A stretch of DNA of 64,000 bases. It comes from Ardenticatenaceae bacterium (lineage in GTDB: Bacteria; Chloroflexota; Anaerolineae; Promineifilales; Promineifilaceae). Shown here one piece after another: positions 1-7,373 of this stretch. The notes under the pieces were generated by a model, which saw only the letters and a list, made by a program, of their open reading frames with translations, searched no databases and had not been told where the DNA came from. How positions within the stretch are numbered: the first letter of the stretch is position 1; the number at the start of each line of letters is the position of its first letter. Location: contig JACKCD010000001.1 in NCBI GenBank assembly GCA_020634215.1, positions 124,001 through 188,000 of the forward strand, read 5' to 3'. The translations under genes were made by a program, and so were the position numbers.

Positions 1-19
1 GCTCATCCAAAATAGCCAT
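1..19 (-). CDS. Possible first codons of a minus-strand gene cut by the window edge
   Basis: On the minus strand an ATG at position 19 opens a frame (M-A-I-L-D-E) that runs off the window. It has an AAAGG Shine-Dalgarno-like element eight bases upstream and a TATAAT box further upstream, at 46-51 on the complement. Only six codons are visible, so no function can be given and the call is tentative. Confidence 0.3.
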
Positions 20-45
20 AGCTGTGACCTTTGACTTATCAACTT

Positions 46-51
46 ATTATA
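46..51 (-). promoter_or_regulatory. Candidate -10 box of the leftward gene
   Basis: The complement reads TATAAT here, about 27 bases before the possible minus-strand ATG at 19. No convincing -35 hexamer was seen, so this is a weak promoter call. Confidence 0.3.
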
Positions 52-112
52 CCTCCTGCGGCTAATCATGGTATCATTACACACTAACGCAAATTTAAGG
101 AACAAAAATGCA

Positions 113-841
113 ATGCGGATTCTCATAATCTCAGACATCCACGCCAATTTATTCGCTTTTGAAGCTGTACTGGCGGCAGCCGCAGGCACGTGGGATCGCA
201 TCTGGTGTCTTGGGGACGTGATTGGCTATGGGCCACACCCCAATGAATGCGTCGAGCTGCTGCGGCAACATAACCATATTAGCTTGTCGGGCAACCATGA
301 TTGGGCTGTATTGGGCAAAATTGACATCAACATCTTTAACCCCGAAGCGCAAAAAGCCATTGAATGGACACACCAACAAACAACCGCCGAAACACTAGAC
401 TATTTGGATCAGCTGCCATCCAAGCTCACTTTTGAGCCATTTACCCTGGCGCACGCCAGCCCGCGCCAGCCCGTTTGGGAATATATCCTTGACCCCTACA
501 CGGCCGAAATTAACTTTGATCATTTTGACACCCCCTACTGCCTGGTTGGTCACACCCATGTTCCCGTTTTGTTTGCCTATCGTGACCAATTTGACGTGGC
601 AGCACTTAGCCCTGTTTATGATGAGACGGTGCAACTTAGCAATACACGGTTGATTATTAACCCAGGCAGCGTAGGACAGCCGCGTGACACAGATCCGCGT
701 GCCGCATATGCCATCCTCAACCTGGAATCGCTAACCTGGACACACCATCGCGTCGTTTATCCTGTGGAAAAAACGCAGGAGGCAATGCGGAAGCATGATT
801 TACCGGCTCGGCTCATCACCCGCTTGGCACAAGGTTGGTAA
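113..841 (+). CDS. Calcineurin-like metallophosphoesterase (YfcE/MJ0936 type)
   Basis: This 242-residue protein carries the full set of binuclear-metal phosphoesterase motifs in order: D-I-H-A-N at the N-terminus, G-D-V-I-G-Y-G, G-N-H-D, a central histidine (H-A-S-P) and G-H-T-H-V-P, followed by N-P-G-S-V-G-Q-P-R-D. This is the compact YfcE-like family, cytosolic, usually acting on phosphodiesters or phosphoproteins; the substrate cannot be told from sequence. The same frame extends upstream to an ATG at 68, but 113 is preferred because the conserved beta strand (M-R-I-L-I-I-S-D) begins there and an AAGG lies upstream. It stands alone, transcribed away from the possible gene at the left edge. 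Confidence 0.88.
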   Translation: MRILIISDIHANLFAFEAVLAAAAGTWDRIWCLGDVIGYGPHPNECVELLRQHNHISLSGNHDWAVLGKIDINIFNPEAQKAIEWTHQQTTAETLDYLDQLPSKLTFEPFTLAHASPRQPVWEYILDPYTAEINFDHFDTPYCLVGHTHVPVLFAYRDQFDVAALSPVYDETVQLSNTRLIINPGSVGQPRDTDPRAAYAILNLESLTWTHHRVVYPVEKTQEAMRKHDLPARLITRLAQGW

Positions 842-917
842 GAACAGGGAACTTTTACCGTCCAAGATTCGTTTCATATTCAACCGTAAATTTGAACCCG
901 AATATGGAGTGTAATCA

Positions 918-1835
918 ATGAACGCCAAATTAATCACCTCGTTTTTTGTATTTATCCTCATGCTGCTAATGGTAGGTTGTGGCACAAGGGCGGCCGAAAT
1001 GTCAGCGGTTTCTGAAAATGCCGTGGCTCCGGCTGCCGATGCCTTTGACAGCGGTGGCTTTGCTTTTGAAGAAGCTGCTGTAGAAGCTCCGGCCGCAGAA
1101 CCCGGATCAACTCAACTTCCATCCAGCCAACCCCGTTTGATCATTCGCACCGCCGATATGAGCATTATCGTCACCGACACGGACGAGGCGATGGATCGGC
1201 TGGCGAAAATGGCAACGGATAATGGGGGCTGGGTGGTGAACAGCAGCGTTTACCAATACAGCGACACAGCCAAGACGGGCAACATCACCTTGCGGGTGCC
1301 GGCCGAAGGGTTCGACAGTGCCATAGATGCCATTAGTGCCATGTCGATAGAGGTCACGAATTTGTCTACATCGGGGCAGGATGTGACGGAGGAGTTTGTG
1401 GATTTGTCGGCGCGGCTGGAGAATTTGGAAGCGACGGCCGTTCGCGTCCGCAGCTTTTTGGAGGATGCCGATACCGTGGAAGAAGCCCTGGCCGTCAACC
1501 AGGAGTTGAGCCGGTTGGAAGGTGAAATCGAATCCTTCAAAGGGCGCATCCAATATTTGAGCCAGTCGGCCGCTTTCTCCACCATTAGCATCAACATTAC
1601 CCCCGATGAGCTGTCACAACCCATTGAGGTAGGTGGCTGGCGACCCAGCGGTATTGTCCGCGATGCGCTTGAGGCGTTGGTTGATGCGCTGCAAGGGCTG
1701 GCAACCTTTGCCATCTGGCTGGTTATCTACTTCCTGCCGATTGCCCTTATCATCGGCATTCCGCTGTGGCTGGTGGTGCGCTTTGTGCGGCGGCGCGGCT
1801 GGTTCCGCCGGAACCAGGCGGCAACGGCAGAATAA
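918..1835 (+). CDS. DUF4349 domain lipoprotein
   Basis: A 305-residue predicted lipoprotein. The N-terminus is a hydrophobic signal ending in the lipobox L-M-V-G-C, followed by an Ala/Glu-rich spacer to about residue 70. Residues about 75-230 match the DUF4349 pattern (R-L-I-I-R-T-A-D-M-S-I, then D-V-T-E-E-F-V-D-L-S-A-R-L-E-N-L and a coiled-coil stretch). A C-terminal transmembrane helix (about 262-287) is followed by R-R-R, so the protein is probably tethered at both ends with the domain outside. A GGAG lies before the ATG. DUF4349 proteins have no firmly assigned reaction. The gene ends four bases before a long hairpin repeat shared with the convergent ABC operon. Confidence 0.82.
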   Translation: MNAKLITSFFVFILMLLMVGCGTRAAEMSAVSENAVAPAADAFDSGGFAFEEAAVEAPAAEPGSTQLPSSQPRLIIRTADMSIIVTDTDEAMDRLAKMATDNGGWVVNSSVYQYSDTAKTGNITLRVPAEGFDSAIDAISAMSIEVTNLSTSGQDVTEEFVDLSARLENLEATAVRVRSFLEDADTVEEALAVNQELSRLEGEIESFKGRIQYLSQSAAFSTISINITPDELSQPIEVGGWRPSGIVRDALEALVDALQGLATFAIWLVIYFLPIALIIGIPLWLVVRFVRRRGWFRRNQAATAE

Positions 1836-1838
1836 TGG

Positions 1839-1883
1839 GAGAATTGGAGATTGGAGATTTTGAATCTCCAATCTCCAATTCTC
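1839..1883. repeat. Family A hairpin repeat (GGAGATTGGAGATT type), perfect 21-bp stem
   Basis: Two perfectly complementary 21-base arms (1839-1859 and 1863-1883) flank a three-base loop. The repeat lies between convergent genes, and its right end contains the stop codon of the leftward ATPase gene. The stem could stop or stabilise transcripts from both sides, though no long U-tract follows. Relatives occur near 9849, 14593, 20344, 31688, 47343 and 57936. Confidence 0.85.
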
Positions 1884-2653
1884 TAATCCCCTCGAATCGC
1901 CTGACGAACGGCCGTTATTTTCTCTTGAAAAACGGCCGTTTCTGTTTGTTCCAGGCGGCGGGGGCGGGGCAGGTCAATGGGAATGCGGTCGGTGAGGGTG
2001 GCGGGACGGCCGTTTAGCACCAGCACCTCATCCGCCAGCAGCACCGCCTCGCTAATGCTGTGGGTGACAAGCAGCACCGTCACCGGCATCGCCTGCCAAA
2101 TCCGCAAAAGCTCCTGCCCCATCCGCTCCCGCGTCAGCGCATCCAACGCCCCAAATGGCTCGTCTAACAGCAGCAAGGCTGGCTCATGCACCAGCGCCCG
2201 CGCAATGGCAACCCGCTGCGCCATGCCGCCCGAAAGCTGCGCTGGGTAGCTGTTTTCATATCCAGCCAGCCCCACCAGTGCCAGCATATCGAGGGCTTTT
2301 TGCTGGGAAAAACTACTGTTTTTCTCCCCCAATATCTCCAGCGGCAGCCGCACATTCTCATACGCCGTTCGCCACGGCATCAAGCTATCCCGCTGAAACA
2401 CAATGCCAATTGGAGCCTGCTGTGCGGCTATTGGCATTCCATCCAGCCACACCTGCCCCCCAGTCGGCACCGTCAACCCACCCAAAATCCGCAGCAACGT
2501 GGACTTCCCCACTCCCGACTGCCCCACCAGAGCCACAAATGCTCCGGCTGGCAGCGACAGTGCCACATTTTCCAGCACCGGCAGCCGTTCATCGGCAAAC
2601 GAATGGCAAATCCCTTCCGCCTGTAAGAAATGGGGGGTGCTTTGCATCATCAT
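1883..2653 (-). CDS. ABC transporter ATPase of the predicted riboflavin transporter
   Basis: A 256-residue ABC ATPase of the nitrate/sulfonate/taurine (NrtD/SsuB/ThiZ) class. Visible motifs are Walker A G-Q-S-G-V-G-K-S-T, signature L-S-G-G-M-A-Q-R-V, Walker B L-L-L-L-D-E-P-F-G-A-L-D, and the H-loop in V-T-H-S-I-S-E-A. It is the third gene of a leftward operon after the permease and the lipoprotein, and it would power uptake from the cytosolic face. The substrate is inferred from the FMN riboswitch at the head of the operon. A hairpin repeat separates it from the binding-protein gene, so its expression may be reduced or processed separately. Three Met codons stand together at the start; any could initiate. 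Confidence 0.88.
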   Translation of the reverse strand: MMMQSTPHFLQAEGICHSFADERLPVLENVALSLPAGAFVALVGQSGVGKSTLLRILGGLTVPTGGQVWLDGMPIAAQQAPIGIVFQRDSLMPWRTAYENVRLPLEILGEKNSSFSQQKALDMLALVGLAGYENSYPAQLSGGMAQRVAIARALVHEPALLLLDEPFGALDALTRERMGQELLRIWQAMPVTVLLVTHSISEAVLLADEVLVLNGRPATLTDRIPIDLPRPRRLEQTETAVFQEKITAVRQAIRGD

Positions 2654-2668
2654 TTTGGCAAAGGGATT

Positions 2669-2709
2669 AGTAATCGGTTATCAGTAAACCCACTGATAAC
2701 CGATTACTA
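2669..2709. repeat. Family B hairpin repeat (TAATCGGTTATCAGT type)
   Basis: An inverted repeat with arms of about 18 bases (2669-2686 and 2692-2709) lies between the binding-protein and ATPase genes and contains the stop codon of the former. Related sequence occurs inside the FMN riboswitch (about 4739-4815) and at 56209-56259 and 62727-62767. Confidence 0.75.
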
Positions 2710-3678
2710 TTTCCCTTCCACAAACACATTCGTATACATCACGCTCAAATCCGGCAGTGGTGCATCCAACTGCCCCATTTGCAACAGCACCTCTTGCGTT
2801 TGCTCCCACGAAGCCGGGTCAGTCTCGCCTAACTTATCTGCACGCCACATCTCCAGTGATGCTTTCAGCACATTCATCCGACTGTCATCCAACCCCTCCA
2901 CAAACTTCTTGCTAATTTCATACGCCTCATCTGGGTTTGCCAGCGTATCGGCCAACCCGCGCAGCGTCGCCCGCACAAACCCCTGCACTAACTCCGGGTT
3001 GTTGGCAATCGTTTCCTCGTTGGTAATCACCCCATTGGCAACCATGTCGATGTAGTCAGCCACATACAGCACGTTGATGTCTTCTCCTCGTGCCATAAGC
3101 TGAACTGGCTCATTATTAGCATACCCCACTACCGCCTCTGACTGGTCAGTTAGCAATGATTCCACCTGGTTAAAGCCAATTTCGTTGGCGTTCACATCAG
3201 CCTGCTCCAACCCGTTAGCCGAAAGCAACCCAACATACCCCACATAGCTGGCTCCAAAGAAACCGGGCAGCCCGACGTTACGCCCCACCAAATCAGCCGG
3301 GCTGTTGATGCCCGCACTAGCTTTGCTCACAATGGCAATGGGGAACTTTTGGAACCATTCCAACACATAAACCAGCGGCAGCCCCTGCGCCCGCGCCAGC
3401 ACCACTTGCTCGCCACTTACCAAAGCAAATTGCAGTTCGTTGGCTCCCACCAACGCAACCCCATCCGTTTCAAAGCTGTAGTCATACTCAACCTCAATTC
3501 CCTCCTCAGCATAATACCCCTTATCCACAGCCACGTAGAAGGGTGCATACTGCGGGTCGGGAATGAAGCCCATGGGCAGACGAACGTGGGTTAGTTCAGC
3601 GGGTGGCTCAGCAGCACTTTGGCAAGAAGCCAGGCCAACCAAGATAAACAACAGCAAACTCATCCATAAGCGTTTCAT
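2707..3678 (-). CDS. ribY: ThiY/THI5-like substrate-binding lipoprotein, predicted riboflavin binder
   Basis: A 323-residue periplasmic-binding-type lipoprotein. Starting at 3678 gives a clean signal peptide with the cleavage motif L-A-S-C and a good ribosome site (AGAGGAAAG) upstream; the frame stays open to 3789 but that extension carries no signal. The mature protein has the NMT1/THI5-like pattern Q-Y-A-P-F-Y-V-A-V-D-K-G-Y-Y near residue 50. RibY, a ThiY paralogue found in Chloroflexi downstream of FMN riboswitches, is the best match by context. The family also contains pyrimidine, thiamine-precursor and alkanesulfonate binders, so the ligand assignment depends on the riboswitch at 4682-4881. 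Confidence 0.8.
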   Translation of the reverse strand: MKRLWMSLLLFILVGLASCQSAAEPPAELTHVRLPMGFIPDPQYAPFYVAVDKGYYAEEGIEVEYDYSFETDGVALVGANELQFALVSGEQVVLARAQGLPLVYVLEWFQKFPIAIVSKASAGINSPADLVGRNVGLPGFFGASYVGYVGLLSANGLEQADVNANEIGFNQVESLLTDQSEAVVGYANNEPVQLMARGEDINVLYVADYIDMVANGVITNEETIANNPELVQGFVRATLRGLADTLANPDEAYEISKKFVEGLDDSRMNVLKASLEMWRADKLGETDPASWEQTQEVLLQMGQLDAPLPDLSVMYTNVFVEGK

Positions 3679-3693
3679 GCTCTTTCCTCTACC

Positions 3694-3726
3694 AGTAGCC
3701 GAGAATTCCAATCCTCGTTCTTCGGC
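3694..3726. repeat. Short near-palindrome upstream of ribY, paired with one upstream of ribX
   Basis: A 19-base near-palindrome of the type CCGAGAATTCCAATCCTCG lies just upstream of the binding-protein gene. The complement of 4515-4540, just upstream of the permease gene, carries the same 19-mer with one difference. The two copies flank the permease gene. Confidence 0.5.
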
Positions 3727-3733
3727 TACCTTT

Positions 3734-4507
3734 TTACATTTGTTTGCGCCAGCGCAGCAGGCGCTTTTCCAATAAAGTGACCAAGCCATACATAGACAGC
3801 GCTATGACAGCCAGTGTGACCAAGACTACAAAAACGAGATCTGTTTTGAACTGGTAGCGAGCAGTGACCAGCAAAAAGCCCAGCCCTTCGCTTTTGGGCT
3901 GCACAAATTCGCCAACCAGTGCTCCAATGACCGAAAGCGTAGCCCCTACTTTTAACCCAGCCAGCAGCACGGGCATCATAGCGGGAATCTCTAGCTTGCG
4001 GAAAATTTGCCCCCGTGTGGCTCGCAGCGACCCCATCAACTGGTAGAGTTCAGGCGGAACGGAGCGGAAACCAGCGATGATGTTGATGAGGATGGGGAAA
4101 AAGACAACGATGACGGCGACCAACACCCGCGACCAGTAGGTGGAGCGGATCCAAATGGTGAGCAGGGGGGCAATGGCAATACCGGGAATGGCTTGGGAGG
4201 CGATGAGGTAGGGGGAGATGAGCCGTTCGGCCAGGGGGGAATTGGCAAGCAAGTAGCCAAGCGGCAGGGCAATAAGCAGGCCGATGAGGAGGCCGGGGAT
4301 GACTTCGCTGAGGGTAATGAGGGTGTGGCGCAATAAACGGCCGTCTTTCACCACCACTCCAAACTGCCGCGCCACGTCGGCCGGCCCCGGCAAAATAAAG
4401 CGATCATACCCGCCCAGCACCACTAACAGTTGCCAGAGCAACAGCAAGCAGCTAAATGACGCAGCAATCACCAACCAATTTGGCTGTCTTTCAATCCAAT
4501 TCTGCAT
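3734..4507 (-). CDS. ribX: ABC transporter permease, predicted riboflavin importer subunit
   Basis: A 257-residue inner-membrane permease of the BPD_transp_1 fold, ThiX/SsuC-like. About six hydrophobic segments are visible, beginning with residues 10-32, and the cytoplasmic EAA-type loop is seen as G-F-R-S-V-P-P-E-L-Y-Q-L-M-G-S-L-R-A. It is the first gene after the FMN riboswitch and terminator on the minus strand, which is the main reason for the ribX label. No strong Shine-Dalgarno element precedes the ATG at 4507; a small palindrome occupies that place, so translation may depend on leader structure. The permease has no visible fusion to the ATPase, unlike some family members. Confidence 0.8.
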   Translation of the reverse strand: MQNWIERQPNWLVIAASFSCLLLLWQLLVVLGGYDRFILPGPADVARQFGVVVKDGRLLRHTLITLSEVIPGLLIGLLIALPLGYLLANSPLAERLISPYLIASQAIPGIAIAPLLTIWIRSTYWSRVLVAVIVVFFPILINIIAGFRSVPPELYQLMGSLRATRGQIFRKLEIPAMMPVLLAGLKVGATLSVIGALVGEFVQPKSEGLGFLLVTARYQFKTDLVFVVLVTLAVIALSMYGLVTLLEKRLLRWRKQM

Positions 4508-4621
4508 AAAATTTAGAGCGAGGATTGGAATCCTCGGCTACAAATGTGTTCGGAAGCAGGGGAAAACAAAGCGCGAAGCACAAGCCAAACAGACACGCCA
4601 GCTTATGGCAGAACCGCTGTC

Positions 4622-4650
4622 AAAAAAAGCCCCACACTTGATTGTGGGGC
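4622..4650 (-). terminator. Intrinsic terminator, probable expression platform of the FMN riboswitch
   Basis: On the minus strand an eight-base GC-rich stem (GCCCCACA/TGTGGGGC, six-base loop) is followed by seven U residues. It lies about 30 bases after the aptamer and about 115 bases before ribX, the expected place for ligand-controlled termination. Confidence 0.85.
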
Positions 4651-4681
4651 ATCAAAAATAAACACGCGGCACTGTCGCCTA

Positions 4682-4881
4682 CCTTCTCCCATCCAGACTA
4701 TCACTGTCGGCTCTGGAATCACACCAGATCAGCTTTTCGGTCATCAGTCATCAGTCATCGGTAATCAGTTATGAAAGCAAAGACTGAATACCGATTACCG
4801 ATGACTGATTACTCAAAAGTTCGCGGGCTTGGCCTGCGCTGGCCTCACCGCCGGTCGGGGATTTCGCCCTGCCCCGAAGGT
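4682..4881 (-). promoter_or_regulatory. FMN riboswitch (RFN element)
   Basis: On the minus strand the conserved RFN blocks appear in order: TTCGGGGCAGGGCGAAAT, CCCGACCGGCGGT, AAGCCCGCGA, then CTGGTGTGATTCCAGAGCCG, ACAGT and TCTGGATGGGAGAAGG. These are the FMN-aptamer core sequences. The optional variable stem between AGCCCGCGA and the GGTGTGATTCC block is enlarged by a family B hairpin repeat (about 4739-4815). FMN binding would be expected to favour the terminator at 4622-4650 and switch off ribX-ribY-ATPase. Confidence 0.95.
4739..4815. repeat. Family B repeat inserted in the riboswitch variable stem
   Basis: Units such as CATCAGTCATCAGTCATCGG and TAATCAGTTAT on one arm pair with ACCGATTACCGATGACTGAT on the other. 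This is the same repeat type seen at 2669-2709, 56209-56259 and 62727-62767. It extends the facultative stem without touching the conserved aptamer blocks. Confidence 0.75.
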
Positions 4882-4904
4882 TAATTTACAAGTTGTTGTG
4901 AAAA

Positions 4905-4933
4905 ATTATAACAAGCCTCTACAACAGGATCAA
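4905..4933 (-). promoter_or_regulatory. Sigma-70-type promoter of the riboflavin transporter operon
   Basis: On the minus strand TTGATC (4933-4928) and TATAAT (4910-4905) are separated by exactly 17 bases. Transcription would start about 15 bases before the riboswitch. Confidence 0.8.
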
Positions 4934-5150
4934 TGTGATTCGCTCGGCCCATCACAGCAGATAAAGTGCCACACTTTTTTACGGCTATAAGTAGATTAAA
5001 AAGAAATTGGAGGTTCATCTGGATATGGTTTATACTAAAATCTGATAGTTGTTTGAAGTCAAACGCTGCATCTGCATAAGCAACAGGGCATTAGCCAATC
5101 AGCCCGCTTTGCAGGTAACAAAGTGCTGCATTTCATTTTTGAGGTTTGGA

Positions 5151-6860
5151 TTGGAAACTACTGCAACCAAGAATCAAGATATTTTAGAGTGGGAAGCCCA
5201 ACTGGAAACAGCCGCCGACCAGCACACCAGAATCGATCTCCTCCACAAAATTGCTTGGGCCATTCACTTAAATGACACGGAAAAAGGGTCTCGTTTTGCT
5301 GAACAGGCACGTGATCTATCCGTCAGCGGCGAATTCGAGCAAAACCCGTATTTGCCAGGAATCATAGGCAGCCTGCGCACCCTGATTGCTTTAAACACTG
5401 ATGCCGGTAATTATGATCTGGCTTTGTCTCAATCACTGCAGGCACTTGAAATTCTGGAAAGCATCTCAGACAAAGCGTCTGACATTAGCCACCTTGAGAT
5501 GGATATTTTGGGGGTTGCTAGTTGGACATACCGCTGCTTGGGTAATTATGTTGTCGCAGCAGAATATGCTATGAAGAAGCAAAAGCTGTCCCAAGCCATG
5601 GGCAACAAACGCCACGAGGCTAGTGCCCTTAACGTTCTCAGTGTAATCTATGCTGAGTCGCATGATCTCGCAGCGGCGCTGGAAATGGGTCAACGAGTTG
5701 TGCAATATTGCCACGAGGGTAACAATGTGCGCGGCGAAAGCATTGCGCTAAACAATCTGGCAATGACGTATCTGGAATTAGGCAATGGCAAACAGGCGTT
5801 AGAAGCGTGCCAGGCCTGTCTTCAACTGGCGCGTAGCAACGGTATTGAGGCCGTAGCATTGACGGCACTCAGCACCATGGGGGAAATCTATCTGGGGATA
5901 AAAGATTTTGCCAAAGCCGAGGAATATTTGCAACAGGCACTCACGTTGGCACGGGAGAAAAAAGCTGGTTCAGATGAGCTTCAGTGCCTGCTAAACCTGG
6001 GCCAGGTTTATCTCCATCAGCACAATAATGAGGCCGCCCTTGCTACGCTTCAGGATGCGCTGTTGCTCAGCCGCACCTCCAATGCGCCTCGCGGGGAGTT
6101 CCAATGTCATCAACTTCTGTCTGAAGCACATGAGAAACAGGGTGATCTGGGAGCCGCTCTACACCATTTCAAACAGTTTCACACGCTCAAAGAGACGGTT
6201 TTTAATGAAGACACGGCCAAACGTTTGTCGGGGCTACAGGTTGTGCATCAGGTTGAAACGGCGAAAAGAGATGCACAGATTCATTACCTGACAACTATTG
6301 AGCTAAAGCGAGAAATTGAAGAACGAAAAAGTGCCCAAGCATTGCTGCAAAAATTGGCGAGCCTTGATCCCTTAACAGGGATGCTCAACCGGCGCGAACT
6401 GTTTACCTTAGGGGAGCAAGCCATAGAATGTGCTTTGCAGCAGGAACAACCCCTTACCTTGCTCTTGTTTGATATTGACCACTTCAAAGAACTGAATGAC
6501 AGTTATGGACACGCCAGCGGTGATCAGGTGCTGATTCGTACCACAAAGCTTGTACGCGAAAGTCTGCAACAAGATGCAATTATCGGTCGGTATGGGGGGG
6601 ACGAGTTTGTCATTTTGCTGCCGCGCAGCAACTGTAATGAGGGTCAACAAATTGCTGTCAGCTTGTGCGAAAAGATAGCTTCCCAAGTCGTTGACGTAGA
6701 CAAAAATAATCTTTGTATCACTGTCAGCCTGGGGATTGCCGAATTGCGGCAAGCGCATGATTTAACGATGGAGGCATTGATTGCTTGCGCCGACCATGCG
6801 TTGTATGTTGCCAAACAAGCGGGGCGCAATCAGTTGGCCGTTTATTCAGGTTGCTCGTGA
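5151..6860 (+). CDS. TPR-repeat diguanylate cyclase (GGDEF)
   Basis: A roughly 569-residue soluble protein. The N-terminal 360 residues form a run of TPR units (for example A-L-N-N-L-A-M-T-Y-L-E-L-G-N and C-L-L-N-L-G-Q-V-Y-L), then a short coiled coil and a C-terminal GGDEF domain. The domain has L-D-P-L-T-G-M-L-N-R-R, F-D-I-D-H-F-K-E-L-N-D-S-Y-G-H and an intact G-G-D-E-F, so it should make c-di-GMP from GTP. The R-x-x-D inhibitory site normally five residues before GGDEF is absent. The start is uncertain: the frame is open from a TTG at 5049, but a TTG at 5151 preceded by GAGG fits better; no ATG is well placed. It stands alone, divergent from the riboflavin operon. Confidence 0.85.
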   Translation: METTATKNQDILEWEAQLETAADQHTRIDLLHKIAWAIHLNDTEKGSRFAEQARDLSVSGEFEQNPYLPGIIGSLRTLIALNTDAGNYDLALSQSLQALEILESISDKASDISHLEMDILGVASWTYRCLGNYVVAAEYAMKKQKLSQAMGNKRHEASALNVLSVIYAESHDLAAALEMGQRVVQYCHEGNNVRGESIALNNLAMTYLELGNGKQALEACQACLQLARSNGIEAVALTALSTMGEIYLGIKDFAKAEEYLQQALTLAREKKAGSDELQCLLNLGQVYLHQHNNEAALATLQDALLLSRTSNAPRGEFQCHQLLSEAHEKQGDLGAALHHFKQFHTLKETVFNEDTAKRLSGLQVVHQVETAKRDAQIHYLTTIELKREIEERKSAQALLQKLASLDPLTGMLNRRELFTLGEQAIECALQQEQPLTLLLFDIDHFKELNDSYGHASGDQVLIRTTKLVRESLQQDAIIGRYGGDEFVILLPRSNCNEGQQIAVSLCEKIASQVVDVDKNNLCITVSLGIAELRQAHDLTMEALIACADHALYVAKQAGRNQLAVYSGCS

Positions 6861-6947
6861 CACTCACCAGGCAGCGGCGTGTTTTTGACAACAGAACATT
6901 TGCTCTATATCATAGCGTCACAATTTGCATAAAAGCCGGGAAATTTT

Positions 6948-7373
6948 ATGAGCAAGGATGAGCAGTTGATTTTGCAGGTGCTGGAAGATTATAAAACGGC
7001 CGTTTTTACCAAAAACGTCGCCGCCTTCACCGCCCTATACGACCCCACCGTTTGCGTGTTTGATATGTGGGGTGTATGGGCGTATCGTGGTCTTGATGCC
7101 TGGCGCGGCATGGTCACTGATTGGTTTGGTTCACTGGGCGACGAGCGGGTCGCTGTGGAGTGGCACGATGTGCAAACGGCCGTTACCCCAGAAATGGCCG
7201 TTGTCCATGCATTTGTCACCTACAAAGGCGTATCTGCAGCGGGCGAAGCGCTACGCGCCATGCAAAACCGTATCACGATGGTGTTAAAACACCAAGAGGC
7301 CGGTTGGAAAATTATCCATGAACACTCCTCCGCGCCAGCCGACTTTGAAACAACAAAAGTTATGCTCCATTAG
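6948..7373 (+). CDS. SnoaL-like / NTF2-fold protein
   Basis: A 141-residue protein of the NTF2-like superfamily (SnoaL_3/DUF4440 type). The pattern is typical: an N-terminal helix with V-L-E-D-Y-K-T-A-V, then A-A-F-T-A-L-Y-D-P, a strand pair around V-V-H-A-F-V-T-Y-K-G, and the ending G-W-K-I-I-H-E-H-S-S. Members are small ligand-binding or isomerase-like proteins, often without known activity, so no substrate is offered. Two AACGGCCGTT palindromes fall in the gene (6995 and 7175); each encodes T-A-V and marks a change from G-rich to C-rich coding sequence. The 3' end overlaps the convergent methyltransferase gene by 14 bases. Confidence 0.75.
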   Translation: MSKDEQLILQVLEDYKTAVFTKNVAAFTALYDPTVCVFDMWGVWAYRGLDAWRGMVTDWFGSLGDERVAVEWHDVQTAVTPEMAVVHAFVTYKGVSAAGEALRAMQNRITMVLKHQEAGWKIIHEHSSAPADFETTKVMLH

